42,578 nucleotides of DNA, from assembly GCF_900129365.1 (NCBI RefSeq), contig NZ_FQVM01000020.1, positions 1 through 42,578 on the forward strand. The letters are read 5' to 3'. Made by a program: the position numbers and the translations under genes. The notes beneath the pieces are model-generated. The model was given only the letters and a program-made list of their open reading frames with translations. It was not told the origin of the DNA and ran no database searches. Shown here one piece after another: positions 26,393 through 34,591 of this stretch; position 1 is the stretch's first letter; the number at the start of each line of letters is the position of its first letter. Source of the DNA: Clostridium fallax. GTDB taxonomy: Bacteria; Bacillota; Clostridia; Clostridiales; Clostridiaceae.

Positions 26393-27223
26393 ATGAAATA
26401 TAAATTAGTTTGTATAGATATGGATGGAACATTACTTGGAGAAAATCATACGGTAAGTAAAGAAAATAAAGAAGCTTTAAAAAAAGCAACAGAGTTAGGT
26501 GTTCATATTGCTATTACAACAGGAAGACTTTTTACATCTGCTAAAATGTATTCAGATTTAATAGGAGTAAAAGCACCAATTATTTCATCTAACGGTGGAT
26601 ATATAAAGGAGAAAGATAAAGAAGAAATTATATATGAATCTCCTATACCAAGGGAAAACTTATATAAAATATATGATGTGATAAAAAAATATAATTTTTT
26701 AACTTATTTTAATACTTGTGATACTGTAATAACAGAAATAGACTTACCAGAAAATCATGCTTATAAAATTATGAATAAAGAATTGCCAGAAGACATGAGG
26801 GTAAAAATTGATGTAGTGGATAGCTTCGAAACAGCACTTAAGGAATATACAGGTAAAATATTAAAGGCAATATGTGTTGATGTTAATAAAACTGGAGATT
26901 TACAAAAAGCTAGAAAAGAGTTAGAAGAGTTAGATGAATTTGAAATAGTAAGTTCTTGGCAAAATAATATAGAAGTAATGAATAAAAATACTTCTAAAGG
27001 CAATGGAGTAAAGAATTTAGCTAAAATGTTAGGTGTAAAAAGAGAAGAAATAATATGCATAGGGGATAATGAAAATGATCTTTCTATGATAAAATATGCC
27101 GGATTAGGTGTAGCAATGGGTAATGCAAATGATGAAATAAAAGAACAAGCAGATTATGTTACTGATACTAATATTAATGATGGTGTAGCAAAGGTTATTA
27201 ATAAATTCATATTAAATAAATAA
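26393..27223 (+). CDS. Cof-type HAD-superfamily phosphatase
   Basis: The 276-residue soluble phosphatase is HAD subfamily IIB. Motif I is CIDMDGTLL, with nucleophile and acid Asp residues (about 7 and 9). Motif II is in AITTGR, motif III is the Lys of NTSKGNGVK, and motif IV is GDNENDLSM. A Cof-type cap domain fills about 85-190. These enzymes dephosphorylate sugar phosphates, flavin or nucleotide phosphates with broad specificity. The start at ATG 26393 lies nine bases after AAAGG; the ATG at 26384 would overlap the ribosome site. A second member of the family lies at the right end of the window. Confidence 0.9.
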   Translation: MKYKLVCIDMDGTLLGENHTVSKENKEALKKATELGVHIAITTGRLFTSAKMYSDLIGVKAPIISSNGGYIKEKDKEEIIYESPIPRENLYKIYDVIKKYNFLTYFNTCDTVITEIDLPENHAYKIMNKELPEDMRVKIDVVDSFETALKEYTGKILKAICVDVNKTGDLQKARKELEELDEFEIVSSWQNNIEVMNKNTSKGNGVKNLAKMLGVKREEIICIGDNENDLSMIKYAGLGVAMGNANDEIKEQADYVTDTNINDGVAKVINKFILNK

Positions 27224-27287
27224 GTTTTAACTATATATACTTATATTGTAAAGTTTAAATTTAATTTAGATAAATACAATAATTTAT

Positions 27288-27334
27288 AAAGATTATGAAA
27301 TTCGCAAATTTTTTTAATTTCATAGTCTTTTTTT
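27288..27334 (+). terminator. Terminator after the HAD phosphatase gene
   Basis: AAAGATTATGAAATT pairs with AATTTCATAGTCTTT (one G-T pair), followed by a T-run. Confidence 0.8.
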
Positions 27335-27476
27335 TAATTTCAAGACTAAAAATTTAATAAAACGTAACAAATAAAACAAAAAAATACAAATAAATACAGC
27401 TTAATTAATAAATAATGAATAAATTCCTACTTTATTGAAAATGTTTTCTCTTCATTGTAAAGTTTAGTTATAAAGA

Positions 27477-27492
27477 TTGGAATCGGTTCTAA
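27477..27492 (+). promoter_or_regulatory. LacI/CcpA-type operator before the binding-protein gene
   Basis: TTGGAATCGGTTCTAA is a pseudo-palindrome with a central CG, the layout of LacI-family operators. It fits the cre consensus WTGNAANCGNWNNCAW with one mismatch. It lies 56 bases before the ATG. Either CcpA or the LacI-type regulator encoded at 29244 could bind. Confidence 0.55.
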
Positions 27493-27548
27493 AGTTTTTA
27501 TATATTTTATTTATAAAGACTAAAAATTAAGTTATGGAGGGGTTATAT

Positions 27549-28865
27549 ATGAAAAGAAAAAGCATTAAGCTTTTAGCAACAGTGATGATAGCTTTAATAG
27601 GAGGAACATTTACAGGGTGTACTGGAGAAAATACTGGAGCTGAGACAGAGGGACAAACAACTATAGATATTTTTCAGTTTAAAGCAGAAGCAAAAGATGC
27701 TTTAGAATTAGCAGCACAAGAGTATATGAAGAAAAATAAAAATGTTGAAATTAATGTAGAGACTGTTGGTGGCGGAGATGATTATGGTGCAGCTTTAAAA
27801 TCTAAATTTGCATCAGGTAAAGAACCAGCTATATTTAATGTTGGAGGACCACAAGATGTTGCAGATTGGAAAGATAAGCTAGATGATTTATCTGGAGAAC
27901 CTTGGGTATCACAAGCTTTTGATGGAACTCTTAATCCAGTAACTATAGATGGTAAAATTTATGGAATGCCTTTTGATGAAGAAGGTTATGGATTTATATA
28001 TAATAAAGAAATTTTTAAAAAGGCAGGAATAGATGGGGATTCAATAAAAACCTATAGTGATTTAGAAAAAGCTTTTAAAAAACTAGACTCAATGAAGAGT
28101 GATTTAGGTATAGATGCTGTTTTGGCACTACCAGGAAAAGAAACATGGATAACAGGATTACACCTAACAAATGTTGATTTTGCTAATGAATTTAAAGATA
28201 GTACTGCTGCATTTAATGCAGAAAATATAGAATTTAAATATAATCCTCAATTAAAGAAATTATTAGATTTACAAATAAAATATGCCTATAAACCTGATGG
28301 AACAAATAAGTCTATAAATACTGTGGATTATTCAACTCAAGTAGAAAAAGAATTTTCACTAAAAAAGGTTGCTGTAATTCAACAAGGCAACTGGGTAACT
28401 AATGCTATAAATGATATAGATCCAAATTTAGCACAAAATGTTGGAATTTTGCCAATGCCATTAGAAGGAATAAAGGAAGGATGTATTCCAGTAGGAGTTC
28501 CAATGTATTGGGCTGTTAATTCTAGCAAAGATGATAAAACTAAGAAAGAAGCTAAAGCTTTCTTAAATTGGTTATATACATCTGATGAAGGGAAAAAGAT
28601 GATTATAAATGAATTTAAATTTATACCAGCATTAAAAGGATATGAAGGTGAAGATTTAAAGCCAAAGGATGCCTTATCTAAAGCTATATTACAATATGCT
28701 AGTGATGGTAAAACTATGCCATGGGTATTTATGGGATATCCAACTGGTTGGGGAACTGATAAGATTGGCATAAATATTCAAAAATACATAGCCGGAGATA
28801 TGACATGGGAGCAATTAGTAAAGGATTCTAAAGAAAGTTGGTCACAAGAAAGAAAAAATAAATAA
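27549..28865 (+). CDS. Orphan carbohydrate-type ABC substrate-binding lipoprotein
   Basis: The 438-residue family 1 extracellular solute-binding protein has a signal sequence ending in the lipobox FTGC (Cys24). The mature part shows IDIFQFKAEAKDALELAAQEY, then FNVGGPQDVADW, the hinge GKIYGMPFDEEGYGFIYNKEIF and the late GIPV-like GCIPVGVPMYWAVNSS with FLNWLYTSDEGKK. It should bind an oligosaccharide or sugar. No permease or ATPase gene follows, so it must use a transporter encoded elsewhere or act as a sensor. The start is ATG 27549, six bases after GGAGGGG; an ATG at 27534 lies inside that region and is rejected. A LacI-family regulator gene follows after a 378-base gap. Confidence 0.88.
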   Translation: MKRKSIKLLATVMIALIGGTFTGCTGENTGAETEGQTTIDIFQFKAEAKDALELAAQEYMKKNKNVEINVETVGGGDDYGAALKSKFASGKEPAIFNVGGPQDVADWKDKLDDLSGEPWVSQAFDGTLNPVTIDGKIYGMPFDEEGYGFIYNKEIFKKAGIDGDSIKTYSDLEKAFKKLDSMKSDLGIDAVLALPGKETWITGLHLTNVDFANEFKDSTAAFNAENIEFKYNPQLKKLLDLQIKYAYKPDGTNKSINTVDYSTQVEKEFSLKKVAVIQQGNWVTNAINDIDPNLAQNVGILPMPLEGIKEGCIPVGVPMYWAVNSSKDDKTKKEAKAFLNWLYTSDEGKKMIINEFKFIPALKGYEGEDLKPKDALSKAILQYASDGKTMPWVFMGYPTGWGTDKIGINIQKYIAGDMTWEQLVKDSKESWSQERKNK

Positions 28866-29243
28866 TAATTAAACTACCTTGTAGAAGTACTAGGTTTCTA
28901 AAGATATTTATATTTTTAGAAGATAAATTTATATCGAATAATACTTAGTAATTTAACTTTAAAGTTAAGTAATAATAATTAACTAAAAGAAAAAGTAGAT
29001 AAGCAATAAAAATTATTATATAAAGAATAGATTAATAGTTAATAGTAGGGTATATTATTAATGTATAAAGTTTAATGTAAAAGATTAAATTTAGAGTTTA
29101 TGGTAGTAAATATATGAGTTTTAAACTTTTATGAATTATTTTGTTAATAATTTCTATGGAAGAATTTGTTTGGTTGAAGAATTAAATTAACTAATTTATT
29201 TGATGAATTATTTTAGTGTAAGGCAAAAAGTGAGGGAGAAACT
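28866..29243. other. 378-base gene-free stretch before the LacI-family gene
   Basis: Extremely AT-rich. The only clear structure is the perfect 16-base palindrome TTAACTTTAAAGTTAA (28953-28968). There is no convincing terminator after the binding-protein gene, so read-through into the regulator gene is possible. Confidence 0.55.
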
Positions 29244-30263
29244 ATGAATATAAAGGACATAGCAAAAATTTCAGGGGTTGGTGTTAGTACTGTTTCAAGA
29301 GTTATAAACAATCATCCAGATGTAAAAGATGAAACAAGAGAAAAAGTTTTAAAGATAATAAAGGAAGTTAATTTTGTTCCTAATAATGGAGCAAGAATGC
29401 TTAAAAGAAATAATTTAAAACATGTTGGAGTTCTTTTAAAAGGAGTTTACAACCCATTTTTCGCAGAAATATTAAAAACTATAAGTAGTGAAATAGAAAA
29501 GCAAGGTTATTCAATGATTCTTCAACATTATGATAATAGTTCTGATGAAGACATTGATAAAGTAGTAGCATTTATAAAAGAAAAAAGGCTTCAAGGGGTA
29601 ATATGCCTTGGAGGGAATTTCCAAAATTTAAATGATGATAGGTTAATAAATATAAAAAAACCAATAGTTTTAACTTCTGTTAGTACAGATGAAGGAACAA
29701 AACTTAAGAATATATCTGTGATAGGAATAGATAATAAAAAAGCAGGGTATGAAGCTACTAAATATTTAATAGAAAAAGGACATAGAAATTTAGCAATAAT
29801 TTTAGGGAAATCAGATGACTGGTGTATAGGAAATTTAAGATTAGAAGGATTTAAAAAGGCTTTAAAAGATTATAATATAGAATTTGATGAAAAATCAGTA
29901 CTTTTAGGGGATTTTGATTTTAACAAAGCTTATTTAGAAACATTAAATCTTTTAAAGAAAAATAAGAACATAACAGGAATTTTTGCAATTTCTGATATAA
30001 TGGCTATTGGAGCAGCTAAGGCAGTATTTAGAAGCAATATGAAAGTTGGAGAAGATATTTCAATAATAGGTTTTGATGGACTAGAAATGGCAAAGTTTTA
30101 TGAACCCTCAATAACAAGCATAAAACAACCTATGGATCATATGGCGAAAGAAAGTGTAAAGCTTCTTTTTGATTTAATTAAAGGAGAGTCAAATCATAAG
30201 CAAGTAGTACTTCCTATTAAGCTTATAGAAGGAGAATCATGTAAAGACTTAAATAAAAAGTAA
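29244..30263 (+). CDS. LacI-family transcriptional regulator
   Basis: The 339-residue repressor has an N-terminal helix-turn-helix, NIKDIAKISGVGVSTVSRVI, and a hinge helix PNNGARMLKR (about 49-58). A periplasmic-binding-protein-like sensor domain follows, with HVGVLLKGVYNPFFAEI, VIGIDNKKAGYEATKYLIEKG, GIFAISDIMAIGAAKA and ISIIGFDGLEMAKFYEPSITSI. It most likely responds to a sugar and controls the upstream binding-protein gene through the operator at 27477, and perhaps itself. GAGGGAG precedes the ATG. The effector is not known. Confidence 0.92.
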   Translation: MNIKDIAKISGVGVSTVSRVINNHPDVKDETREKVLKIIKEVNFVPNNGARMLKRNNLKHVGVLLKGVYNPFFAEILKTISSEIEKQGYSMILQHYDNSSDEDIDKVVAFIKEKRLQGVICLGGNFQNLNDDRLINIKKPIVLTSVSTDEGTKLKNISVIGIDNKKAGYEATKYLIEKGHRNLAIILGKSDDWCIGNLRLEGFKKALKDYNIEFDEKSVLLGDFDFNKAYLETLNLLKKNKNITGIFAISDIMAIGAAKAVFRSNMKVGEDISIIGFDGLEMAKFYEPSITSIKQPMDHMAKESVKLLFDLIKGESNHKQVVLPIKLIEGESCKDLNKK

Positions 30264-30361
30264 AATTTTATATTAAATTATATTAGTGCTTAAGTTGTCT
30301 TTGAAAGAAATTTAAAATTTTCTCATTAAAAAATATAATTGAAAGATAATATATGATACTT

Positions 30362-30421
30362 GTCCTTATTTGGCATATTATTAGTGGAAAGTTTAACAAT
30401 ATGCTAAATAAGGGCTTTTTA
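30362..30421 (+). terminator. Terminator after the LacI-family gene
   Basis: CCTTATTTGGCATATT pairs with AATATGCTAAATAAGG (one G-T pair) across an 18-base loop and is followed by GCTTTTTATT. Confidence 0.85.
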
Positions 30422-30506
30422 TTGTAAAGTCCTAATGATTTATACTTAATATAACGATAAAAATATATAAGCTAAATTAGTATAATTTTTAATAAGGAGG
30501 ACTGCT

Positions 30507-32516
30507 ATGAAAAAGAACTTTATATCCTTAACATTAATTTTGTCATTGATACTTTTTATAGTGCCAAGTGAAGTTACAAATGCTAAAGTTTATGAGAACA
30601 TTTCATATAATAATTTTTCTAATAGATCAGATAATCTATTACCTAGTAGCTACGACTCAAGAGATTATGGATATGTAACCCCTGTTAAAAATCAAGGAGA
30701 TATAGGAGACTGTTGGGCTTTTCAGTGTACTGGGGCTTTAGAAATAGCTGGAAGAAAAAATTATAATAGAACTTATGATTTTTCAGAAATAAATATAGCT
30801 GTAAATAATAAAATAGTATCACCTAATTCTGGAGGAAATCCACTAATTGCAATTTCTTATTTAGCATCATGGCAAGGACCTGTTTTTGAAAGTGATGATC
30901 CATACCCTAATCCTCCAGTTATAAGCAATATACATTCCAATAAAAATGCACAAGTAAGATTCCACATTCAAGATGCAATTGTTTTACCTGATTATAGCAT
31001 AGACACAATAAAAAGATATGTAAAAAAATATGGTTCCGTCACAACAGAAATAAACACATATTATTTAAAAGATAATAGTACATTATATAATTATTATGAT
31101 GATTCAGTAAATCATGCAATACTAATAATAGGTTGGGATGATAATTACTCTAGAGATAATTTCATAGGGGAAAAACCTAGTAGAGATGGAGCATTTATAT
31201 GTAAAAACAGTTGGGGAAATGATAAACCATATATATATATGTCTTATGACGATTGTACTATAAAAAATAGTATACATATGACTTATGATAAATTTGAAAG
31301 TGTTTATAATTATCAGAATGTTTATGCAGGTACATATAATAAAGATTTAAGCAAAGGGTATAAATATTTAGTTGATGATGATTCATATATTTTACCTATA
31401 ATGATGGATAAGATTGGAGATAATGAAGCTATTAAAGCTTTAGGAGTATATAATGATTTGGGAAATAGAGCTCAGTTATATTATTTAGAAAATATAAACA
31501 GTGAAGATTATTATTCTAGACTTACAAGTGAAAATAAAATACAAGATGTCTACTTTAATGAGCTTGGATTTAAAACTATAAAGTTAGACAATCCTATAAT
31601 TCCTCAAAATAAGAATAATTTTGGGTTTGTTTTAAAAATTTATAAAAATAATTCTGGATATTATGTAAGAGGTTCCAGAAATAAAAATAAAGATAATAAA
31701 TCTCCCAAAGAGGTATATGTAAATCCTTTTAAAAATAATGCTACATCTATAAGAGAAAGTAGAATGGTAAGGGAAGGTGTTTCTTGTGTAGCTGGAAGAA
31801 TATATACAGACGATATAAATAATAATGGTTATAACGATGGAAGTATACATTTAAATAATGGATGGTTATTTAATTCTGGAGCTTGGTATTATTTTAATAA
31901 TGGGGTAGTTAAAACCGGTTGGATAAATTATGGTGGAAAATGGTATTATACAGATTATAATGGAGCCTTAAAAAAAGGATGGATAAACTTAAATAATACA
32001 TGGTATTATTTAGATGATAATGGTGTTATGCTAACTGGATGGAAATTTATCAATGGTAATTGGTATTACCTAAATAGCAGTGGTGCTATGGCTATAGGAT
32101 GGATATTTGATAATGGTAACTGGTACTATTTAAACTCCAATGGAAGTATGGCAAAGGGATGGTTAATGGATAATAATATATGGTATTACCTAAATGATAA
32201 TGGTTCTATGAAAAAGGGATGGTTTTCTAATGGTGTCAATTGGTATTATTTAAATAATTCAGGGGCTATGCTAACTGGTTGGAATTTTATTGATGGACAA
32301 TGGTATTATTTAAATAGTAGTGGTGCTATGACTATAGGATGGATATTTGACAATGGTAACTGGTATTATTTAAATTCTAATGGGAGTATGGCAAAAGGAT
32401 GGCTTTCATATGAAGGAAATTGGTATTACCTAAATAATTCAGGAGCTATGTTAACAGGATGGCAGCGTATAGATAATAAAGATTATTATTTTAATGGTTC
32501 TGGTATTCTTAATTAG
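30507..32516 (+). CDS. Secreted papain-family (C1A) protease with lectin-like region and 11 wall-binding repeats
   Basis: The 669-residue protein has a signal peptide ending near TNA-KVYE (26). The C1A protease domain (about 44-262) carries the oxyanion Gln63 in KNQGDIGDCWAF, nucleophile Cys69, His203 in VNHAILIIGW and Asn234 in CKNSWG. A lectin-like beta domain follows (about 262-430), then 11 repeats of 20 residues (GW-x8-WYYL-type) to the end. The order matches surface cysteine proteases such as Cwp84, but with choline-binding-type repeats in place of S-layer anchors. The usual inhibitory propeptide is almost absent: only about 20 residues separate the signal from the catalytic core. AAGGAGG precedes the ATG. 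It is the first of three repeat proteins in a row. Confidence 0.9.
   Translation: MKKNFISLTLILSLILFIVPSEVTNAKVYENISYNNFSNRSDNLLPSSYDSRDYGYVTPVKNQGDIGDCWAFQCTGALEIAGRKNYNRTYDFSEINIAVNNKIVSPNSGGNPLIAISYLASWQGPVFESDDPYPNPPVISNIHSNKNAQVRFHIQDAIVLPDYSIDTIKRYVKKYGSVTTEINTYYLKDNSTLYNYYDDSVNHAILIIGWDDNYSRDNFIGEKPSRDGAFICKNSWGNDKPYIYMSYDDCTIKNSIHMTYDKFESVYNYQNVYAGTYNKDLSKGYKYLVDDDSYILPIMMDKIGDNEAIKALGVYNDLGNRAQLYYLENINSEDYYSRLTSENKIQDVYFNELGFKTIKLDNPIIPQNKNNFGFVLKIYKNNSGYYVRGSRNKNKDNKSPKEVYVNPFKNNATSIRESRMVREGVSCVAGRIYTDDINNNGYNDGSIHLNNGWLFNSGAWYYFNNGVVKTGWINYGGKWYYTDYNGALKKGWINLNNTWYYLDDNGVMLTGWKFINGNWYYLNSSGAMAIGWIFDNGNWYYLNSNGSMAKGWLMDNNIWYYLNDNGSMKKGWFSNGVNWYYLNNSGAMLTGWNFIDGQWYYLNSSGAMTIGWIFDNGNWYYLNSNGSMAKGWLSYEGNWYYLNNSGAMLTGWQRIDNKDYYFNGSGILN
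31855..32500 (+). repeat. 60-base tandem coding repeats of the protease gene
   Basis: Eleven units of exactly 60 bases encode the wall-binding repeats with no length change. A 240-base (four-unit) block is duplicated inside: 32025-32160 and 32265-32400 are nearly identical. Confidence 0.85.
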
Positions 32517-32714
32517 AAAAGATTTAGAAAACTCACAATATGTGAATTAAATATTAACAAAATGATAATATTCAATGAATTTAATGTTTGATTATATATA
32601 AAAAGCTCTCTTATAATATTAAATAATAAAACTATAGTTTATAGATATATGTACAAATATGTAACAGGTGTTATAATTATGTCATTATACTATTAATAAA
32701 CGGGAGGAATTGAA

Positions 32715-34409
32715 GTGAAAAAAAAGAGAATAGTTTCAGTACTTTTAAGTACATTTTTGATAACTAATGTTTTTATAGGATCTACAAAAGCATATGCTTT
32801 AAGTTTAGATAAAGATAAAATACATAGTGTAATTGATACAATAGGTTCAGGAATTGGAAGTTTAATTAATAATAGAGATAACAATGAAGAAAATAAACAT
32901 AACACAAAAAATTCAGCTAAGGAAATTTCTTTAGATAATACAGAAGAATTTATAGCAACTAAAAAAGTAAGAAATATATGGACAAGATTTGAGATACCAT
33001 CTAATGGAATAGCTAAGGTTTATCTTAAAGTTCCACTTAAAGGTAATGGAGAAGAGTGTAGGGTAAATTTAAGATTAGAAGATACGTCAGGATCTGAAGT
33101 TTATTTAGATACAAATAATGAAAGTGTAGAATTAGAAGATGGGGAAAGTTATAAAAAATGGGTTGTAGGATTAAAGCCTGGTACATATTATATGAACTTA
33201 AACTGTATAACTCCTATAAATCAAGATATACAAGTTCCTATATATTATAAAGTTGATTATATAAAGACAGATAATTTTGAAAAAGAGACAAATAATTCAA
33301 TGGAAGATGCTAATGAGGTATCACTTAACGAAAAGTATTATGGCGTAATAAATGAAGATAATCGTATAGTGAACAATAACGATTATTATAAATTTGACTT
33401 AAATGATAGGGGAGTATGTATTTCTTTTACTAAGGATAATGTAGATAATAATTTTATTGTTATGTTAATTGATTATATGGGTAATTCTATATTACCAAAT
33501 AAAAAAGAATATAATGGAAAAACAACTGATTACTATTTTAATGGATTAGAACCTGGAAAGTTTTATTTAGATATTAAAGGTGGACTACCAAGATTTACTC
33601 AAGGTCTTTATAGTTTTGAAATTAAAAACAATAGAGATGGTTGGATAAAAGAAAATAATAATTGGTATTATTATGAAGATGGTGAAAAGAAGACAGGCTT
33701 TGTAACTATTGATAGAAAAAAATATTATCTTGATAAAGATGGTGCAAGACAAACAGGCTGGATCGATGTTTATGGCAAAAAGTATTATGCAAATGATGAA
33801 GGAGTACTAAAAACTGGCTGGACTAATTTAGATGGAGACCATTATTATATGGATGAGAATGGTACTGTACAAACTAATTGGCAAAAGCTTAATGGATTAT
33901 GGTATTACTTTGGTGATGATGGAAAAATGAGAACTGGCTGGGTGTTTGTTGGAGACTCATGGTATTATTTAAATGATGTTGGTGCAATGAAGACTGGTTG
34001 GTTTAATGATAATGGAACATGGTATTATCTAAATGATAGTGGAAGAATGGTAACTGGTTGGAATAAAATAAATTATAATTGGTACTATATGAATTCTAGT
34101 GGAGCTATGGCTACAGGTTGGTTTAGTGATGGATCCTATTGGTATTATCTAGGAACATCTGGAGCTATGCAAATAGGATGGATACAACAAGATAATACTT
34201 GGTATTATTTAAATAGCAGTGGGGTTATGTTAACTGGATGGAATAAAATCAACGGTTCATGGTACTATTTATATAACAATGGGGCTATGGCTAAAGGATG
34301 GATAGCTTATGATGGACATTGGTATTATTTATATGAAAGTGGATCAATGGCAACTAATACTACCATAGATGGCTGGAATATAGATAGCAATGGAGTAGCA
34401 ACAAATTAA
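32715..34409 (+). CDS. Secreted wall-binding protein with two PPC-like domains and about 12 repeats
   Basis: The 564-residue protein has a signal peptide ending near KAYA (about 27). Two beta-sandwich segments resembling the pre-peptidase C-terminal (PPC) fold follow: about 75-185, with WTRFEIPSNGIAKVYLKV and GLKPGTYYMNL, and about 190-300, with NNDYYKFDLNDRG and NGLEPGKFYLDIKG. About 12 repeats of 20 residues then run from DGWIKENNNWYYY, ending in a degenerate unit. It has no catalytic motif that I can see, so an adhesin or scaffold is more likely than an enzyme. The start is GTG, seven bases after GGGAGG. It is a clear paralogue of the next gene. Confidence 0.82.
   Translation: MKKKRIVSVLLSTFLITNVFIGSTKAYALSLDKDKIHSVIDTIGSGIGSLINNRDNNEENKHNTKNSAKEISLDNTEEFIATKKVRNIWTRFEIPSNGIAKVYLKVPLKGNGEECRVNLRLEDTSGSEVYLDTNNESVELEDGESYKKWVVGLKPGTYYMNLNCITPINQDIQVPIYYKVDYIKTDNFEKETNNSMEDANEVSLNEKYYGVINEDNRIVNNNDYYKFDLNDRGVCISFTKDNVDNNFIVMLIDYMGNSILPNKKEYNGKTTDYYFNGLEPGKFYLDIKGGLPRFTQGLYSFEIKNNRDGWIKENNNWYYYEDGEKKTGFVTIDRKKYYLDKDGARQTGWIDVYGKKYYANDEGVLKTGWTNLDGDHYYMDENGTVQTNWQKLNGLWYYFGDDGKMRTGWVFVGDSWYYLNDVGAMKTGWFNDNGTWYYLNDSGRMVTGWNKINYNWYYMNSSGAMATGWFSDGSYWYYLGTSGAMQIGWIQQDNTWYYLNSSGVMLTGWNKINGSWYYLYNNGAMAKGWIAYDGHWYYLYESGSMATNTTIDGWNIDSNGVATN
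33645..34370 (+). repeat. 60-base tandem coding repeats, second wall-binding gene
   Basis: About 12 units of 60 bases each begin near a GG(T/A)TGG Gly-Trp codon pair and carry TGGTA(T/C)TA(T/C). The period is strictly 60 from about 33840 on. One unit has Thr-Asn-Trp in place of Thr-Gly-Trp and one has Gly-Phe. Confidence 0.8.
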
Positions 34410-34427
34410 TAAATTATAAAATAAATT

Positions 34428-34474
34428 AATAAGCTAATAGAAAGTATTTTTACTTTCTATTAGCTTATTTTTTA
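34428..34474 (+). terminator. Terminator between the two paralogous wall-binding genes
   Basis: A perfect 19-base-pair stem (34428-34446 with 34451-34469) and a four-base loop are followed by a T-run. The two paralogues are therefore separate transcripts. Confidence 0.9.
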
Positions 34475-34544
34475 TATATAAAAGTATATTTTTTATATTA
34501 TAATAATTAAAACTTATAACAAATTATACATAAATTAGTATAAA

Positions 34545-34553
34545 TGGTATAAT
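34545..34553 (+). promoter_or_regulatory. Extended -10 promoter of the third wall-binding gene
   Basis: TGGTATAAT is a consensus extended -10 element, 39 bases before the ATG. Confidence 0.6.
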
Positions 34554-34591
34554 TAATAAAAGGTATTTAAAGAATATTAGGAGAGGTTGAT

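Larger units (their letters stand above)
27224..27548. other. Spacer of 325 bases with terminator, repeats and operator
   Basis: It contains the HAD gene terminator, the 13-base repeat ATTGTAAAGTTTA twice (27245-27257 and 27454-27466), and a LacI/CcpA-type operator. No gene is supported. Confidence 0.6.
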
